From a virus, in the IMG/VR virus record IMGVR_UViG_3300027739_000001, positions 1 to 39,332 of that record: a DNA stretch of 39,332 bases, one strand, 5' to 3'. Shown here piece after piece: positions 5,926 to 13,150 of this stretch. Every line of letters begins with the position of its first letter. Within the stretch, counting starts at the first letter, position 1. The notes beneath the pieces are model-generated. The model made no database searches, was not told the DNA's origin, and saw only the letters and a list, made by a program, of their open reading frames with translations. Made by a program: the position numbers and the translations under genes.

Positions 5926-6633
5926 GAGGTTCCATGCGAGTTTAACCACTGCTGGAACTTGGCCATTCCCAAGGGCTGCAAGTCTGTCCACCCGATTGGC
6001 CACCCCATTAGCCACTCTACCCATGACGGGTTCAGAGCCATTGGCAGGGTCGTTGTCCCACCACGATCGTTCACTGTTGACGGTAGATCGTCTCCCTTCC
6101 AGTTCTCCGATTTCACTCTGGCACAAGTGTCCCTCTTTTGTGGCGTTGGCCAGTATCCAGATTCTTTTTCTTCGGTGACAAGCTCCGGCATCGTCTGCTC
6201 CCAAAACTCCCCATTTTGCATCATACCCCAGTTGGGCCAAGTCTCCGAGAACGGTTCCAAGTCCCCTAGAAGTGAGCATTGGTGAGTTTTCCACAAGGAC
6301 GAAACTGGGTCGTACCTCGCCAATGATGCGGGCCATCTCCCCCCAGAGTCCAGACCTTGCCCCCGATAATCCTGCTCCTTTTCCGGCGACTGAAATATCT
6401 TGGCAGGGGAATCCTCCTGTGACGATATCAATTTTTCCTCTCCATGGATTTCCGTCGAAGGTACAAACATCGTCCCAGATAGGGAATTTAGGTAGGATTC
6501 CGTCAGACTGCCTTTGCAATAAAACTCGGCGTGGGTAATCTTCGATTTCAACGGCGCACACGGTTCTCCACCCGTGCAACAAACTACCGAGGATTCCTCC
6601 CCCGGCTCCTGCAAATAATGCCAACTCATTCAA
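5905..6633 (-). CDS. DNA cytosine-5 methyltransferase
   Basis: A compact phage-type C5 methyltransferase of about 242 residues from TTG 6633 (MNELALFAGAGGG). Motif I FAGAGGG (about 7-13) binds AdoMet. Motif IV GGFPCQDIS holds the catalytic Cys77. Motif VI is ENS (115-117), motif VIII HRRKRIWIL, and motif X ALGNGQVP is near the end. The target-recognition region is very short. The TTG overlaps the previous stop (TTGA), a pattern repeated at three other genes here; ATG 6660 is an alternative without a ribosome-binding site. It methylates phage or host DNA, probably for protection from restriction. A second long ORF overlaps it in another frame from 6629. Confidence 0.88.
   Translation of the reverse strand: MNELALFAGAGGGILGSLLHGWRTVCAVEIEDYPRRVLLQRQSDGILPKFPIWDDVCTFDGNPWRGKIDIVTGGFPCQDISVAGKGAGLSGARSGLWGEMARIIGEVRPSFVLVENSPMLTSRGLGTVLGDLAQLGYDAKWGVLGADDAGACHRRKRIWILANATKEGHLCQSEIGELEGRRSTVNSERSWWDNDPANGSEPVMGRVANGVANRVDRLAALGNGQVPAVVKLAWNLLIDFGY
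5922..6629 (-). CDS. Overlapping-frame ORF inside the methyltransferase gene (WVEWLMGWP type)
   Basis: 235 residues in a different frame of the same strand as the C5 methyltransferase. ATG 6629 has GGGGAG at good spacing (8 bases), better than for the TTG four bases upstream. The product has SLWKTHQCSLLGDLEPFSETWPNWG-like and SGYWPTP segments and ends with WVEWLMGWPIGWTDLQPL. I recall this pattern from phage proteins annotated as methyltransferase-related or hypothetical. If both frames are used, over 700 bases are dual-coding. Alternatively the similarity seen in other phages is an echo of the conserved methyltransferase frame. Confidence 0.45.
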   Translation of the reverse strand: MSWHYLQEPGEESSVVCCTGGEPCAPLKSKITHAEFYCKGSLTESYLNSLSGTMFVPSTEIHGEEKLISSQEDSPAKIFQSPEKEQDYRGQGLDSGGRWPASLARYDPVSSLWKTHQCSLLGDLEPFSETWPNWGMMQNGEFWEQTMPELVTEEKESGYWPTPQKRDTCARVKSENWKGDDLPSTVNDRGGTTTLPMALNPSWVEWLMGWPIGWTDLQPLGMAKFQQWLNSHGTS

Positions 6634-7874
6634 TTTACTCCCCCTGTTTTCTCTTTCCATTTATCATCTTTCAAAATATCTTGTAATATTTCTTCTGCTT
6701 TCTCTCTTGAGAATCCGTGATACCATACGTATCTCTTTCCCATGTAACACAAATTAATACTCCACTTTGGGCCACTCTTGGATATCACAGGAGGTCTAAG
6801 AGGTTTAAAATTCTTTTGAATCTCTTTAATCTCGATTCTAAAGTCCTTGTATATGATGATTCCTTTACCGGCGTTATCCTTGAAAAAGTTTCTAACCAGT
6901 CCTGTTAATTCACTAGCCTGAGCATAATTCATCTTAACGCAGTTGACGTGTAAGGCCGATTTTTTAGGATTAGGCTTCACATCATAGGGTATAATCTCAA
7001 AAACTGGTTTTTCTTTTTTAGGCTTTTGGGGCTTGACAATCTTTTCTTTTTTAGGCTTTGCAAGTCTTGTATACCGTTCAAGCTCATAGGCTTTGCGTTT
7101 AGCCTTTATTTCTTCCGGTGTAAAGGTCTTAGGTCTTCCTGGTGACTTTTTAGGCATCTTCTCTTTCGGTGTCTTTTGAATCTTGACTAAGTTTCTCACA
7201 TCTACCTTATGACCTAGATACTCCCAATCACCGATCTTGCAAAGATGTTGAATAATATCATCCGGTAGATGGTAAAGTTTAGCCACGTCACGCCGAGTTG
7301 CCTGTACACCGTCAATATAAATCCTTCCGCAGCCACGTCTAATCTCTTCTTTCCGAATGACCCAAGTCAAAAGATTCTTGAGTTTTGCAATTTTATTTTC
7401 TTTCCAATTTCTTGTGTAGTCTGCCCTGGTTAATTTAGGTCTTGACTCTTTTCTGATTCTTGCACGTTCAAGAGTCTCTAATCGTCTAACCTCTGCTTCA
7501 TGTGCTTCTCTTTCATCTCTCTTGGCTCTTTCATTTTCCCATGTTTCACACTTTAAATGGTATCCATCCATGTCAATATCCCATTTAAAGTCAAGATACC
7601 GAATCGCTCCATGGTAAACTTGATTAGAAAAAGTATGATACTTCACGCCAAGAATGGAAGCCATTTCTTTCCCGGGTACAACTCGACCTTGATAAATCAC
7701 ATCCGGACATTCAAAAAATCGCCAATAGTATTTATATGTTTCAAGTTTATACCCAATCCAATGATCACAGAACCACTTAGGCATCTTATATGGTGTCGAT
7801 CCAAGGACACTAAACTGTCGATCCTCAGTAATCTTGAGCCATTTAGGTCTTGCGTCTAGTCCCCAATTACTCAT
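6630..7874 (-). CDS. Putative DNA-binding protein with AP2-like C-terminus
   Basis: 414 residues, very basic. An N-terminal helix-turn-helix-like segment lies around VPGKEMASILGVKYHTFSN (about 65-85), followed by a long charged helix (ENERAKRDEREAHEAEVRRL). A second HTH-like segment is ATRRDVAKLYHLPDDIIQHL (about 190-210). An AT-hook-like SPGRPK motif comes next, then a Lys/Pro linker. The C-terminal 45 residues (KWSINLCYMGKRYVWYHGFSREKAEE) resemble an AP2 or integrase-arm DNA-binding fold. No nuclease motif was seen. It lies between two methyltransferase-like genes and could guide or regulate DNA modification, or be a transcription factor. Family uncertain. Confidence 0.6.
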   Translation of the reverse strand: MSNWGLDARPKWLKITEDRQFSVLGSTPYKMPKWFCDHWIGYKLETYKYYWRFFECPDVIYQGRVVPGKEMASILGVKYHTFSNQVYHGAIRYLDFKWDIDMDGYHLKCETWENERAKRDEREAHEAEVRRLETLERARIRKESRPKLTRADYTRNWKENKIAKLKNLLTWVIRKEEIRRGCGRIYIDGVQATRRDVAKLYHLPDDIIQHLCKIGDWEYLGHKVDVRNLVKIQKTPKEKMPKKSPGRPKTFTPEEIKAKRKAYELERYTRLAKPKKEKIVKPQKPKKEKPVFEIIPYDVKPNPKKSALHVNCVKMNYAQASELTGLVRNFFKDNAGKGIIIYKDFRIEIKEIQKNFKPLRPPVISKSGPKWSINLCYMGKRYVWYHGFSREKAEEILQDILKDDKWKEKTGGVN

Positions 7875-8488
7875 TTATTCACCTCTTTAAAAGAGTTCGC
7901 AAAACCTTGACTACATAGCGACCTAAAATCAGCATCGGTATTGATATGGTCTTTAGCCCAAGAAAACTCGGGGATTAAATTAATGGCAGATTTATGGAAA
8001 AATGCTAGTGCTGGTTTTTTCCTACCCGGTCTTGTGTAAAGTTTTTCATTTTTTTGGACAGAATCCCATTTTTTAAATAATGGCTCCGGCATGGTAAAAT
8101 CCCCCCATAGGGCTGTTTTTTTAGTCCATGGGCTGCCATACTGCCAAGGTTGATAAATTGCCCTAGGATTTCCTAAAAAATCTTTAAGTCTACCATTGGC
8201 CGGATTCTCCAATACCCACCAAACAGGTTTTGACTCTTTAATAATCCTTAGACAATGATTTACAAGAAACATGCCAATATCAAGATCCCCTGTCTTATGG
8301 AACCCTGAAGCAGTCGAGAACTCAGTACACACCGGGTTTGCTATTATTCCGTGGATTGGCTTATCGGGGGAGTAATTTTCCACCCCTATGTCTTTCCCGA
8401 TTTTGATAACCTCATAATTCTGGTCTAAAGAATAGGGCCGTGAATCTGATCCAATATCAGCACATAAATGGAGTATTGTTTTTTTCAT
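7871..8488 (-). CDS. C5-methyltransferase-like protein without obvious target domain
   Basis: 205 residues. The N-terminus LHLCADIGSDSRPY replaces motif I. ANPVCTEFS carries the PC catalytic pair (Cys54), and VLENPANGRL (94-100) matches motif VI. PWQYGSPWTKKTALWGDF follows, a signature of a group of phage proteins related to Dcm. The usual motif X is not evident. It may be an active base methyltransferase of unusual specificity or another base-modifying enzyme. It is coupled to both neighbours by ATGA-type overlaps and has GGAGATGG ahead of the ATG. Confidence 0.7.
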   Translation of the reverse strand: MKKTILHLCADIGSDSRPYSLDQNYEVIKIGKDIGVENYSPDKPIHGIIANPVCTEFSTASGFHKTGDLDIGMFLVNHCLRIIKESKPVWWVLENPANGRLKDFLGNPRAIYQPWQYGSPWTKKTALWGDFTMPEPLFKKWDSVQKNEKLYTRPGRKKPALAFFHKSAINLIPEFSWAKDHINTDADFRSLCSQGFANSFKEVNK

Positions 8489-8673
8489 TCTACCATCTCC
8501 AAGTACTCAAAAAACCTCACAGTATCTCTACTTCTGAGAATCTCCCTCAGGACTTTAACGTCCATTTCTTCAACCTTTTGGACACCGTGAGCGCCTCCGG
8601 GGATAAACCACCGGACAACATTATCCGGTGATATTGACGCACATAATTTTTTACCTATCGTGTAACCTAGCAT
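8485..8673 (-). CDS. Hypothetical protein
   Basis: 62 residues from ATG 8673 (MLGYTIGKKLCASISPDNVV). The frame is open further upstream, but that part contains the 8696 promoter, so the internal ATG behind AAGAGG is the start. The C-terminal half is a helix-rich segment (DVKVLREILRSRDTVRFFEYLEMVE). First gene of the transcript from the 8696 promoter. Function unknown. Confidence 0.55.
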   Translation of the reverse strand: MLGYTIGKKLCASISPDNVVRWFIPGGAHGVQKVEEMDVKVLREILRSRDTVRFFEYLEMVE

Positions 8674-8695
8674 GATCTTTTTACCTCTTGAATAC

Positions 8696-8724
8696 ATACT
8701 AAAGTAATATAGAAATATTGTCAA
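8696..8724 (-). promoter_or_regulatory. Internal leftward promoter (TAGTAT type)
   Basis: Minus strand TTGACA (8724-8719), 17-bp spacer, TAGTAT (8701-8696), then GTATTCAAGAGG. It lies immediately after a terminator (8728-8751), so it re-starts transcription of the downstream block. Confidence 0.8.
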
Positions 8725-8727
8725 TAG

Positions 8728-8751
8728 AAAAAAAATCCCCAATTAAGGGGA
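8728..8751 (-). terminator. Intrinsic terminator, leftward
   Basis: On the minus strand TCCCC-TTAATT-GGGGA followed by eight T. It is placed just after the stop of the 53-residue gene and just before the next promoter. Confidence 0.8.
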
Positions 8752-8756
8752 CTCTT

Positions 8757-8918
8757 TTATTGTTCCTTTGTGACACGTTTCTCCCATCGTCTCTTGACTA
8801 GCATTGATCCCCAGGCCGAGTCTTTCTTAGCCCCTGAAGCCTTGCCAGCATTCCTCGCTCTCTCTCTCACCTTGTCCGATACGGTGTACTCACGCTTTGG
8901 TTTAGGTTGATCGCTCAT
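8757..8918 (-). CDS. Small basic protein (53 aa)
   Basis: The product starts MSDQPKPKREYTVSDKVRER and continues with an Ala/Gly/Lys stretch (ARNAGKASGAKKDSAW). It is strongly basic and probably binds nucleic acid. The ATG overlaps the stop of the preceding gene (ATGA) and a terminator follows the stop closely. It has no named family that I can support. Confidence 0.6.
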   Translation of the reverse strand: MSDQPKPKREYTVSDKVRERARNAGKASGAKKDSAWGSMLVKRRWEKRVTKEQ

Positions 8919-9103
8919 ACATCCCCCATTGCATCATGTCTTGACAATACAGTCGCATTTTCGTTAAAGGCGATTGTCTCAGCTGTCTCATAATCAAAGA
9001 CCTTTGCACTCTCTCGGTGTCCTGACCAGGACTTCATGTGATCATCATATCCGGTCAAATATAGCTCGGTATTTTTAAGCTTAACTAAGTATCCTGTTTT
9101 CAA
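8915..9103 (-). CDS. Hypothetical protein, TTG start
   Basis: 62 residues. The start is TTG at 9103, eight bases after GGAGGT, and it overlaps the MazG stop as TTGA. The product (MKTGYLVKLKNTELYLTGYDDH, then SAKVFDYETAETIAFN) looks like a small alpha/beta protein of the kind often encoded among phage early genes. Function unknown. Confidence 0.6.
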   Translation of the reverse strand: MKTGYLVKLKNTELYLTGYDDHMKSWSGHRESAKVFDYETAETIAFNENATVLSRHDAMGDV

Positions 9104-9399
9104 TATCGTTTACCTCCATGCCGTACTTCCCGGCTTTTATTTTTAAGCATCTTTTTAAATACCGCATCGTCAATATCCCACTTACGATAGGCGCAATAAT
9201 CAAGGACTCTGATAATCACATCGGCCAACTCTTCTACGGCTTTTGATTCATCATAGACCGCTTTTCTTTCTTCTTCCACGAACTCTGAAACCTCGGAATG
9301 GATAAGAGCAGCTATCTCCATTGGATTACGCTCTTGCTCCCACCATCCCTTCGATACCGATATTTGATGGGCTTGAAAGCCTAGACTGTTAAGACTCAA
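9100..9399 (-). CDS. MazG-like nucleotide pyrophosphohydrolase
   Basis: 99 residues. IHSEVSEFVEEER (about 33-45) and VEELADVIIRVLDYC (about 55-69) are the two acidic helices (ExxE and ExxD type) that bind Mg in all-alpha NTP pyrophosphatases of the MazG/dUTPase-like superfamily. Such enzymes hydrolyse nucleoside triphosphates to monophosphates; in phages they are thought to adjust nucleotide pools or alarmone signalling. It starts at TTG 9399 overlapping the previous stop (TTGA), with GGGGGA ahead. Substrate unknown. Confidence 0.8.
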   Translation of the reverse strand: MSLNSLGFQAHQISVSKGWWEQERNPMEIAALIHSEVSEFVEEERKAVYDESKAVEELADVIIRVLDYCAYRKWDIDDAVFKKMLKNKSREVRHGGKRY

Positions 9400-11624
9400 A
9401 ATAATTCCCCCTGTTTTTTTTCTTCAATTAAAGTTGATAGATTAATTTTTGCCTGATTGAAATATGACTCTTTCAATTCAAATCCAATGCCCCTCCTTCC
9501 CATTTTACATGATTGATACACTTCTGATCCGATCCCCATGAATGGTGTTAATACCGTGTCTCCTGGATTAGTATAAAGGAAAACAAGCCGTTGAATCACA
9601 CCGATTTGAAGAGGGCATAAATGTTTTTCGTCTTCTTCTTCTCTAGCCATTCTAAAGTTTAAAGTATCTCCCTGGTCAATATCCATCCAAATGGGGCTTG
9701 CGTATTTCTGCCACATTTCCACATCAAAAACTCTTGACATCTCGATTGACTTTTGATCATCGGTCAAGTCTTTATCGGCGATTGCATTAACCGCTTCGTT
9801 GTAATTTCCATAATGCCAAACTGGATCCGACCGTTCTCCATCCTTGCGGAATACTAGAATGGTATCGGGAATCCCTACACGACTCATGGTTGAATCTTTT
9901 CTAATCTGCTTATGGAGTAGTCCAAGAGCTTTTGTCCTTTGCATGGCCACTACTGGATCTTTCCATATTGTTACCCGGGAGTGATAAATAAAACCTTCTT
10001 CTTCAAAAACTTCTCTAATCATTCCTGAAAAATCACGTATCCCAATATGACCATGACGACCTTTCTGAGTAGGTAAATCCATGCAATGGACTGCCACATT
10101 TCTCCCTGGTTTAATAACCCGGAATAATTCTTTAACTAAAAACTTGAATTGATTGATAAAGTCATCCTGATCTTTGCAATTCCCCATGTCCTCAACATGG
10201 CTTGAATAGGTAAAAAGGTCAGCGAAGGGGGGACTAAAAACCGAGAACCCTACCGAGTCATTGGGTACATCCTGGATCAATCTAACACAGTCTCCCCTGC
10301 GGATATGAAACATATCATTGGTCACGTCTTCGATGTCATAGTCTCCGGTGGTCATTTGACTTTTATTTAGTGTTGCATTGACAGCATCGCTCATTTGCTT
10401 TTGCATTTCCTTGAACTTCCTTTGTTTTTCTTGAACCGCTGAAATGACATTTGTCATTGTATCGGTGGTGATTAAATGCACCTTGACGGAATGAAGTTGC
10501 CCGAATCGGTAGGATCTTCGGATAGACTGATAAAGCCCCTCAAAACTAAAATCTAAGGATGCAAAAACTTGGATATGGCAATTCTGATAATTTAAACCAA
10601 ACTGGGCTATCTTTGATTTAGTAATTAGAACTCTAAAGTCATTATGAGCGAATCCGAGTAGCTTATCTTTCTTGAATTCAGGAGTATCATCCCCTCGGAC
10701 TTCCACGGAATCGGGGATCAGTTTCCTTAAAATATCGCCCTCTTCATTTTGTTTAATCCAAACAATGACTTGTTCTTTTGTGGAGTTGGCAAGTTCCGCA
10801 GCCATGGTCAATCTTTCTTCTTTAGTCCGGCGTAGTTCTTGATTAAATCCAGTGGCATTTACCGCCGTATCATTGAATAATTGACCGTCACCTTTTGACT
10901 CGGTTTCAATCTTGTGTTCAATCATTTCCAATGGTGGTAAATCGTATCCATCCATGGGAAATCCAATCTCACGAGGATTATTGAGCATGATAGCCCATCC
11001 AGAAACAAACTCCCAAAAATGCTTAATAGCATGACCTTTAATCCGCCATTCTCCAGTGTCTCCAGCATCATGGACAAAATACATGGCAAGCATCTCAGCT
11101 CTTGACATGACGTTTAAGAACTCGGCATGGTTCCCAATTTCCTCAGGATCATTTGGTGAAGGTGTGGCAGTACAAGCCAATTTATATGAGGTAAACTCGA
11201 ATAGATCGACAATCTTCTTTTTAGTCGCTCCATCGAAGTTTTTTAGAATACTTGACTCATCCAAAACTATCCCGGCATACTTTGAACAATCGAGGTTATC
11301 AATCTGTTCATAGTTTGTTATGGTGATCCCATTTAGTGGGATATCCCATTTATCAGCTTCCTCCGTAGTTTGTCCGACCACTGCCAAAGGTGCAAGGATC
11401 AAGACTTCCTTTCCGGTATGCCGATGGACCCTGTGAGCCCATTCCAACTGCATAAACGTCTTTCCAAGACCAGTATCAGCAAAAACAGCATACCTTCCAG
11501 CTATCAAAGCTCTCAAAACTATAAACTTTTGAAATGGAAATAGTTTAGGATTTAATTCAGTCGGTTCAAAACCACTAGGCTTAACAGTTCTAAGCTTCTC
11601 CTTTAAAAAATCATCATACTCCAT
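9396..11624 (-). CDS. SNF2-type helicase fused to DNA N4/N6 methyltransferase
   Basis: 742 residues in two parts. Residues about 25-410 are a superfamily 2, SNF2-like ATPase: motif I DTGLGKT (50-56), motif II DESS (122-125), motif III CTATPSPND, and motifs V/VI GLNYQN and QSIRRSYRFGQ (366-376). Residues about 430-742 are an amino-methyltransferase with catalytic SPPF (464-467) and the AdoMet motif TPFMGIGSEVYQ near the C-terminus, so motif IV precedes motif I as in the beta class. This fusion is known from phages and probably couples translocation on DNA to modification. It starts at ATG 11624 behind AAGGGAG and its own promoter. Confidence 0.88.
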   Translation of the reverse strand: MEYDDFLKEKLRTVKPSGFEPTELNPKLFPFQKFIVLRALIAGRYAVFADTGLGKTFMQLEWAHRVHRHTGKEVLILAPLAVVGQTTEEADKWDIPLNGITITNYEQIDNLDCSKYAGIVLDESSILKNFDGATKKKIVDLFEFTSYKLACTATPSPNDPEEIGNHAEFLNVMSRAEMLAMYFVHDAGDTGEWRIKGHAIKHFWEFVSGWAIMLNNPREIGFPMDGYDLPPLEMIEHKIETESKGDGQLFNDTAVNATGFNQELRRTKEERLTMAAELANSTKEQVIVWIKQNEEGDILRKLIPDSVEVRGDDTPEFKKDKLLGFAHNDFRVLITKSKIAQFGLNYQNCHIQVFASLDFSFEGLYQSIRRSYRFGQLHSVKVHLITTDTMTNVISAVQEKQRKFKEMQKQMSDAVNATLNKSQMTTGDYDIEDVTNDMFHIRRGDCVRLIQDVPNDSVGFSVFSPPFADLFTYSSHVEDMGNCKDQDDFINQFKFLVKELFRVIKPGRNVAVHCMDLPTQKGRHGHIGIRDFSGMIREVFEEEGFIYHSRVTIWKDPVVAMQRTKALGLLHKQIRKDSTMSRVGIPDTILVFRKDGERSDPVWHYGNYNEAVNAIADKDLTDDQKSIEMSRVFDVEMWQKYASPIWMDIDQGDTLNFRMAREEEDEKHLCPLQIGVIQRLVFLYTNPGDTVLTPFMGIGSEVYQSCKMGRRGIGFELKESYFNQAKINLSTLIEEKKQGELF

Positions 11625-11643
11625 ATTTTCTCCCTTGTCTCAT

Positions 11644-11672
11644 ATACTAACTTATTAATGAAAACGTGTCAA
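11644..11672 (-). promoter_or_regulatory. Internal leftward promoter (TAGTAT type)
   Basis: Minus strand TTGACA (11672-11667), 17-bp spacer, TAGTAT (11649-11644), 20 bases ahead of the helicase-methyltransferase start. The -35 overlaps the end of the upstream small gene. Confidence 0.8.
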
Positions 11673-11831
11673 CCTCTTTTTAATTCTTCCTCCAATATGC
11701 CACTTTCCACACTCAATACACTTATAGGCATTCAAACATCTATCACTCCCTGATTTATTCCTCCTTGACCGTTTAAGTATCTTCATTGCATCGCTGAAAG
11801 TATCAAATGATTCTTTTCCATTACAGATCAA
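11655..11831 (-). CDS. Small zinc-finger-like protein (CxxC, GKWHIG)
   Basis: About 58 residues from TTG 11831, which overlaps the previous stop (TTGA) and has GGAGG five bases upstream. The open frame extends to 11897, but that part lies inside the preceding gene. The C-terminal YKCIECGKWHIG motif recalls a family of very small phage proteins with a single CxxC plus His. The many basic residues (RSRRNKSG, RIKKRLTRFH) suggest nucleic-acid binding. Role unknown. Confidence 0.6.
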   Translation of the reverse strand: MICNGKESFDTFSDAMKILKRSRRNKSGSDRCLNAYKCIECGKWHIGGRIKKRLTRFH

Positions 11832-12688
11832 TCCTTCCTCCTTGGAGCCGTCAAAACACTGAACGCTTGCAATAAAACCAAAGCCCCAATCCACCAATAC
11901 CGAGCCATGGTCACACCGTCAAGACCGAATAGTTCCCCCATGGTGTCAAATGTACTTGTCACTGTTTCCCTAGGAACTTCTAGAATGGCCTTTATTTCCT
12001 TGTTTCTAGTTTGGAGTCCGATTATCTGTCTTTCTATGGACTCAGCCGTATCTGTTGCCCACTGATTGAGAGAAACCATTTTAAGAGTAAGAGACTCAAT
12101 CAATTCAGTATTCCGTTTAAGTTCTCCCATTTCAATACTCAAAGACTCCCCAGCCTCTTTAACGGTGATTAAGTTACCCACCGTCCAACTCCAATTCAAA
12201 AGGACAAAAAGGATTGCATAGACCACCCAAGCAATAACACCAATTAGATCACCTCTGAGGAAAAGATAGATCCCTAATATTGACGCAGCCACACCGATTA
12301 TTACTAGTCCGATTGAGATAACAAGAGAATCTCCTAGACTCCACATGGCTAGGCTGGTCAAGACAATCTCGACCAGGACTAGGAGACTATAGGACAGGAG
12401 CTTGATTAGATCCCATGGGTTCCAACTATCCGGTAATTCCGGATGGTTCAACCTGTAATTATTGCTTACAGGTTCATTTTCTTTAATGATTTCATCAATC
12501 TTTTTTTCATCAAGATATCCTTTCTCACGGATCTTTTTAAACCCTTCTGATATACTAGGTTTAGGACTTGGTGGTAGACTAACCTTTGGCGGTGGATCTG
12601 GTGTCCATTTTTTGACATCTGGAATCATCGGTATTTCAACCTGTGAAAATAAATCCATTTGTTTTAATCCAAGACCAAGTTTACTCAT
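11828..12688 (-). CDS. Multi-pass membrane protein with coiled-coil segment
   Basis: 286 residues. The N-terminal 95 are soluble, with a Pro-rich stretch (PDPPPKVSLPPSPKP) and a charged helix. Three to four transmembrane helices follow between about 98 and 165 (LLVLVEIVLTSLAMW, ISIGLVIIGVAASILGIYLFL, GVIAWVVYAILFVLLNW). A helical region of about 80 residues with MGELKRNTELIESLTLKM comes next, and a last hydrophobic segment lies near the C-terminus. No known family. It is unusual between nuclease and helicase genes, and might anchor replication to the membrane or act on the host envelope. Confidence 0.65.
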   Translation of the reverse strand: MSKLGLGLKQMDLFSQVEIPMIPDVKKWTPDPPPKVSLPPSPKPSISEGFKKIREKGYLDEKKIDEIIKENEPVSNNYRLNHPELPDSWNPWDLIKLLSYSLLVLVEIVLTSLAMWSLGDSLVISIGLVIIGVAASILGIYLFLRGDLIGVIAWVVYAILFVLLNWSWTVGNLITVKEAGESLSIEMGELKRNTELIESLTLKMVSLNQWATDTAESIERQIIGLQTRNKEIKAILEVPRETVTSTFDTMGELFGLDGVTMARYWWIGALVLLQAFSVLTAPRRKD

Positions 12689-13109
12689 CCCGGATTACCT
12701 GACTTCTCAATGCCGTTGCAAGTATCCATACGGGGCCTGTAAAGTGCTCCATGGACTCTTCAATCAATGTATTCCAGGTCAATTCTTTCCATTCCCTCAA
12801 GAGTCCATAATCAAGCTTGACAAGGTGTCCCGTCCCATAATGGTCAAATGCGATCCATAAACAATCACCACCACCTGACTTATAGAAATTAATGTAAAAT
12901 GGAAGCTGTGTAGCTTGGAAACTTTTATGAATAAATGACTCCATTTTATCAGCTATCTTTACTTCAATAAGAGCAACCTTTCCATCATGGATAGCTAGGA
13001 TATCAGGAAACCCACCTTGATTCATAATATTTGGATGGATGCAAAAAAACCCTGCATCTCGCAAGGCTCCAATTAGTTTATCTTCAAATCTTTTTTCTGT
13101 GGTATTCAT
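12681..13109 (-). CDS. VRR-NUC-like nuclease (PD-(D/E)XK fold)
   Basis: 142 residues. GGFPDILAIHDGKVALIEVK (about 32-51) gives the PD...ExK catalytic core with Asp36, Glu49 and Lys51 approximately, followed by the Gln-containing helix QATQLPFY. Size and pattern match phage VRR-NUC or Holliday-junction-resolvase-like nucleases, which process branched replication or recombination intermediates. ATG 13109 follows GGAGAATAA. A strong intercistronic hairpin lies upstream. Confidence 0.75.
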   Translation of the reverse strand: MNTTEKRFEDKLIGALRDAGFFCIHPNIMNQGGFPDILAIHDGKVALIEVKIADKMESFIHKSFQATQLPFYINFYKSGGGDCLWIAFDHYGTGHLVKLDYGLLREWKELTWNTLIEESMEHFTGPVWILATALRSQVIRDE

Positions 13110-13121
13110 TTATTCTCCAAG

Positions 13122-13143
13122 GCCGGGAGCCTTAGCCCCCGGC
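13122..13143 (-). promoter_or_regulatory. Intercistronic hairpin
   Basis: A 9-bp GC-rich stem with one G-U on the minus strand (GCCGGGGGC-TAAG-GCTCCCGGC) between the ssDNA-binding-like gene and the nuclease. There is no T-run, so it is more likely an mRNA-stabilising or processing structure than a terminator. Confidence 0.6.
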
Positions 13144-13150
13144 GGATTAT

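Noticed and set aside
5959-6285. Plus-strand ORFs opposite the methyltransferase
   Set aside because: Short, without ribosome-binding sites, and antisense to a well-supported gene; they show no family pattern.
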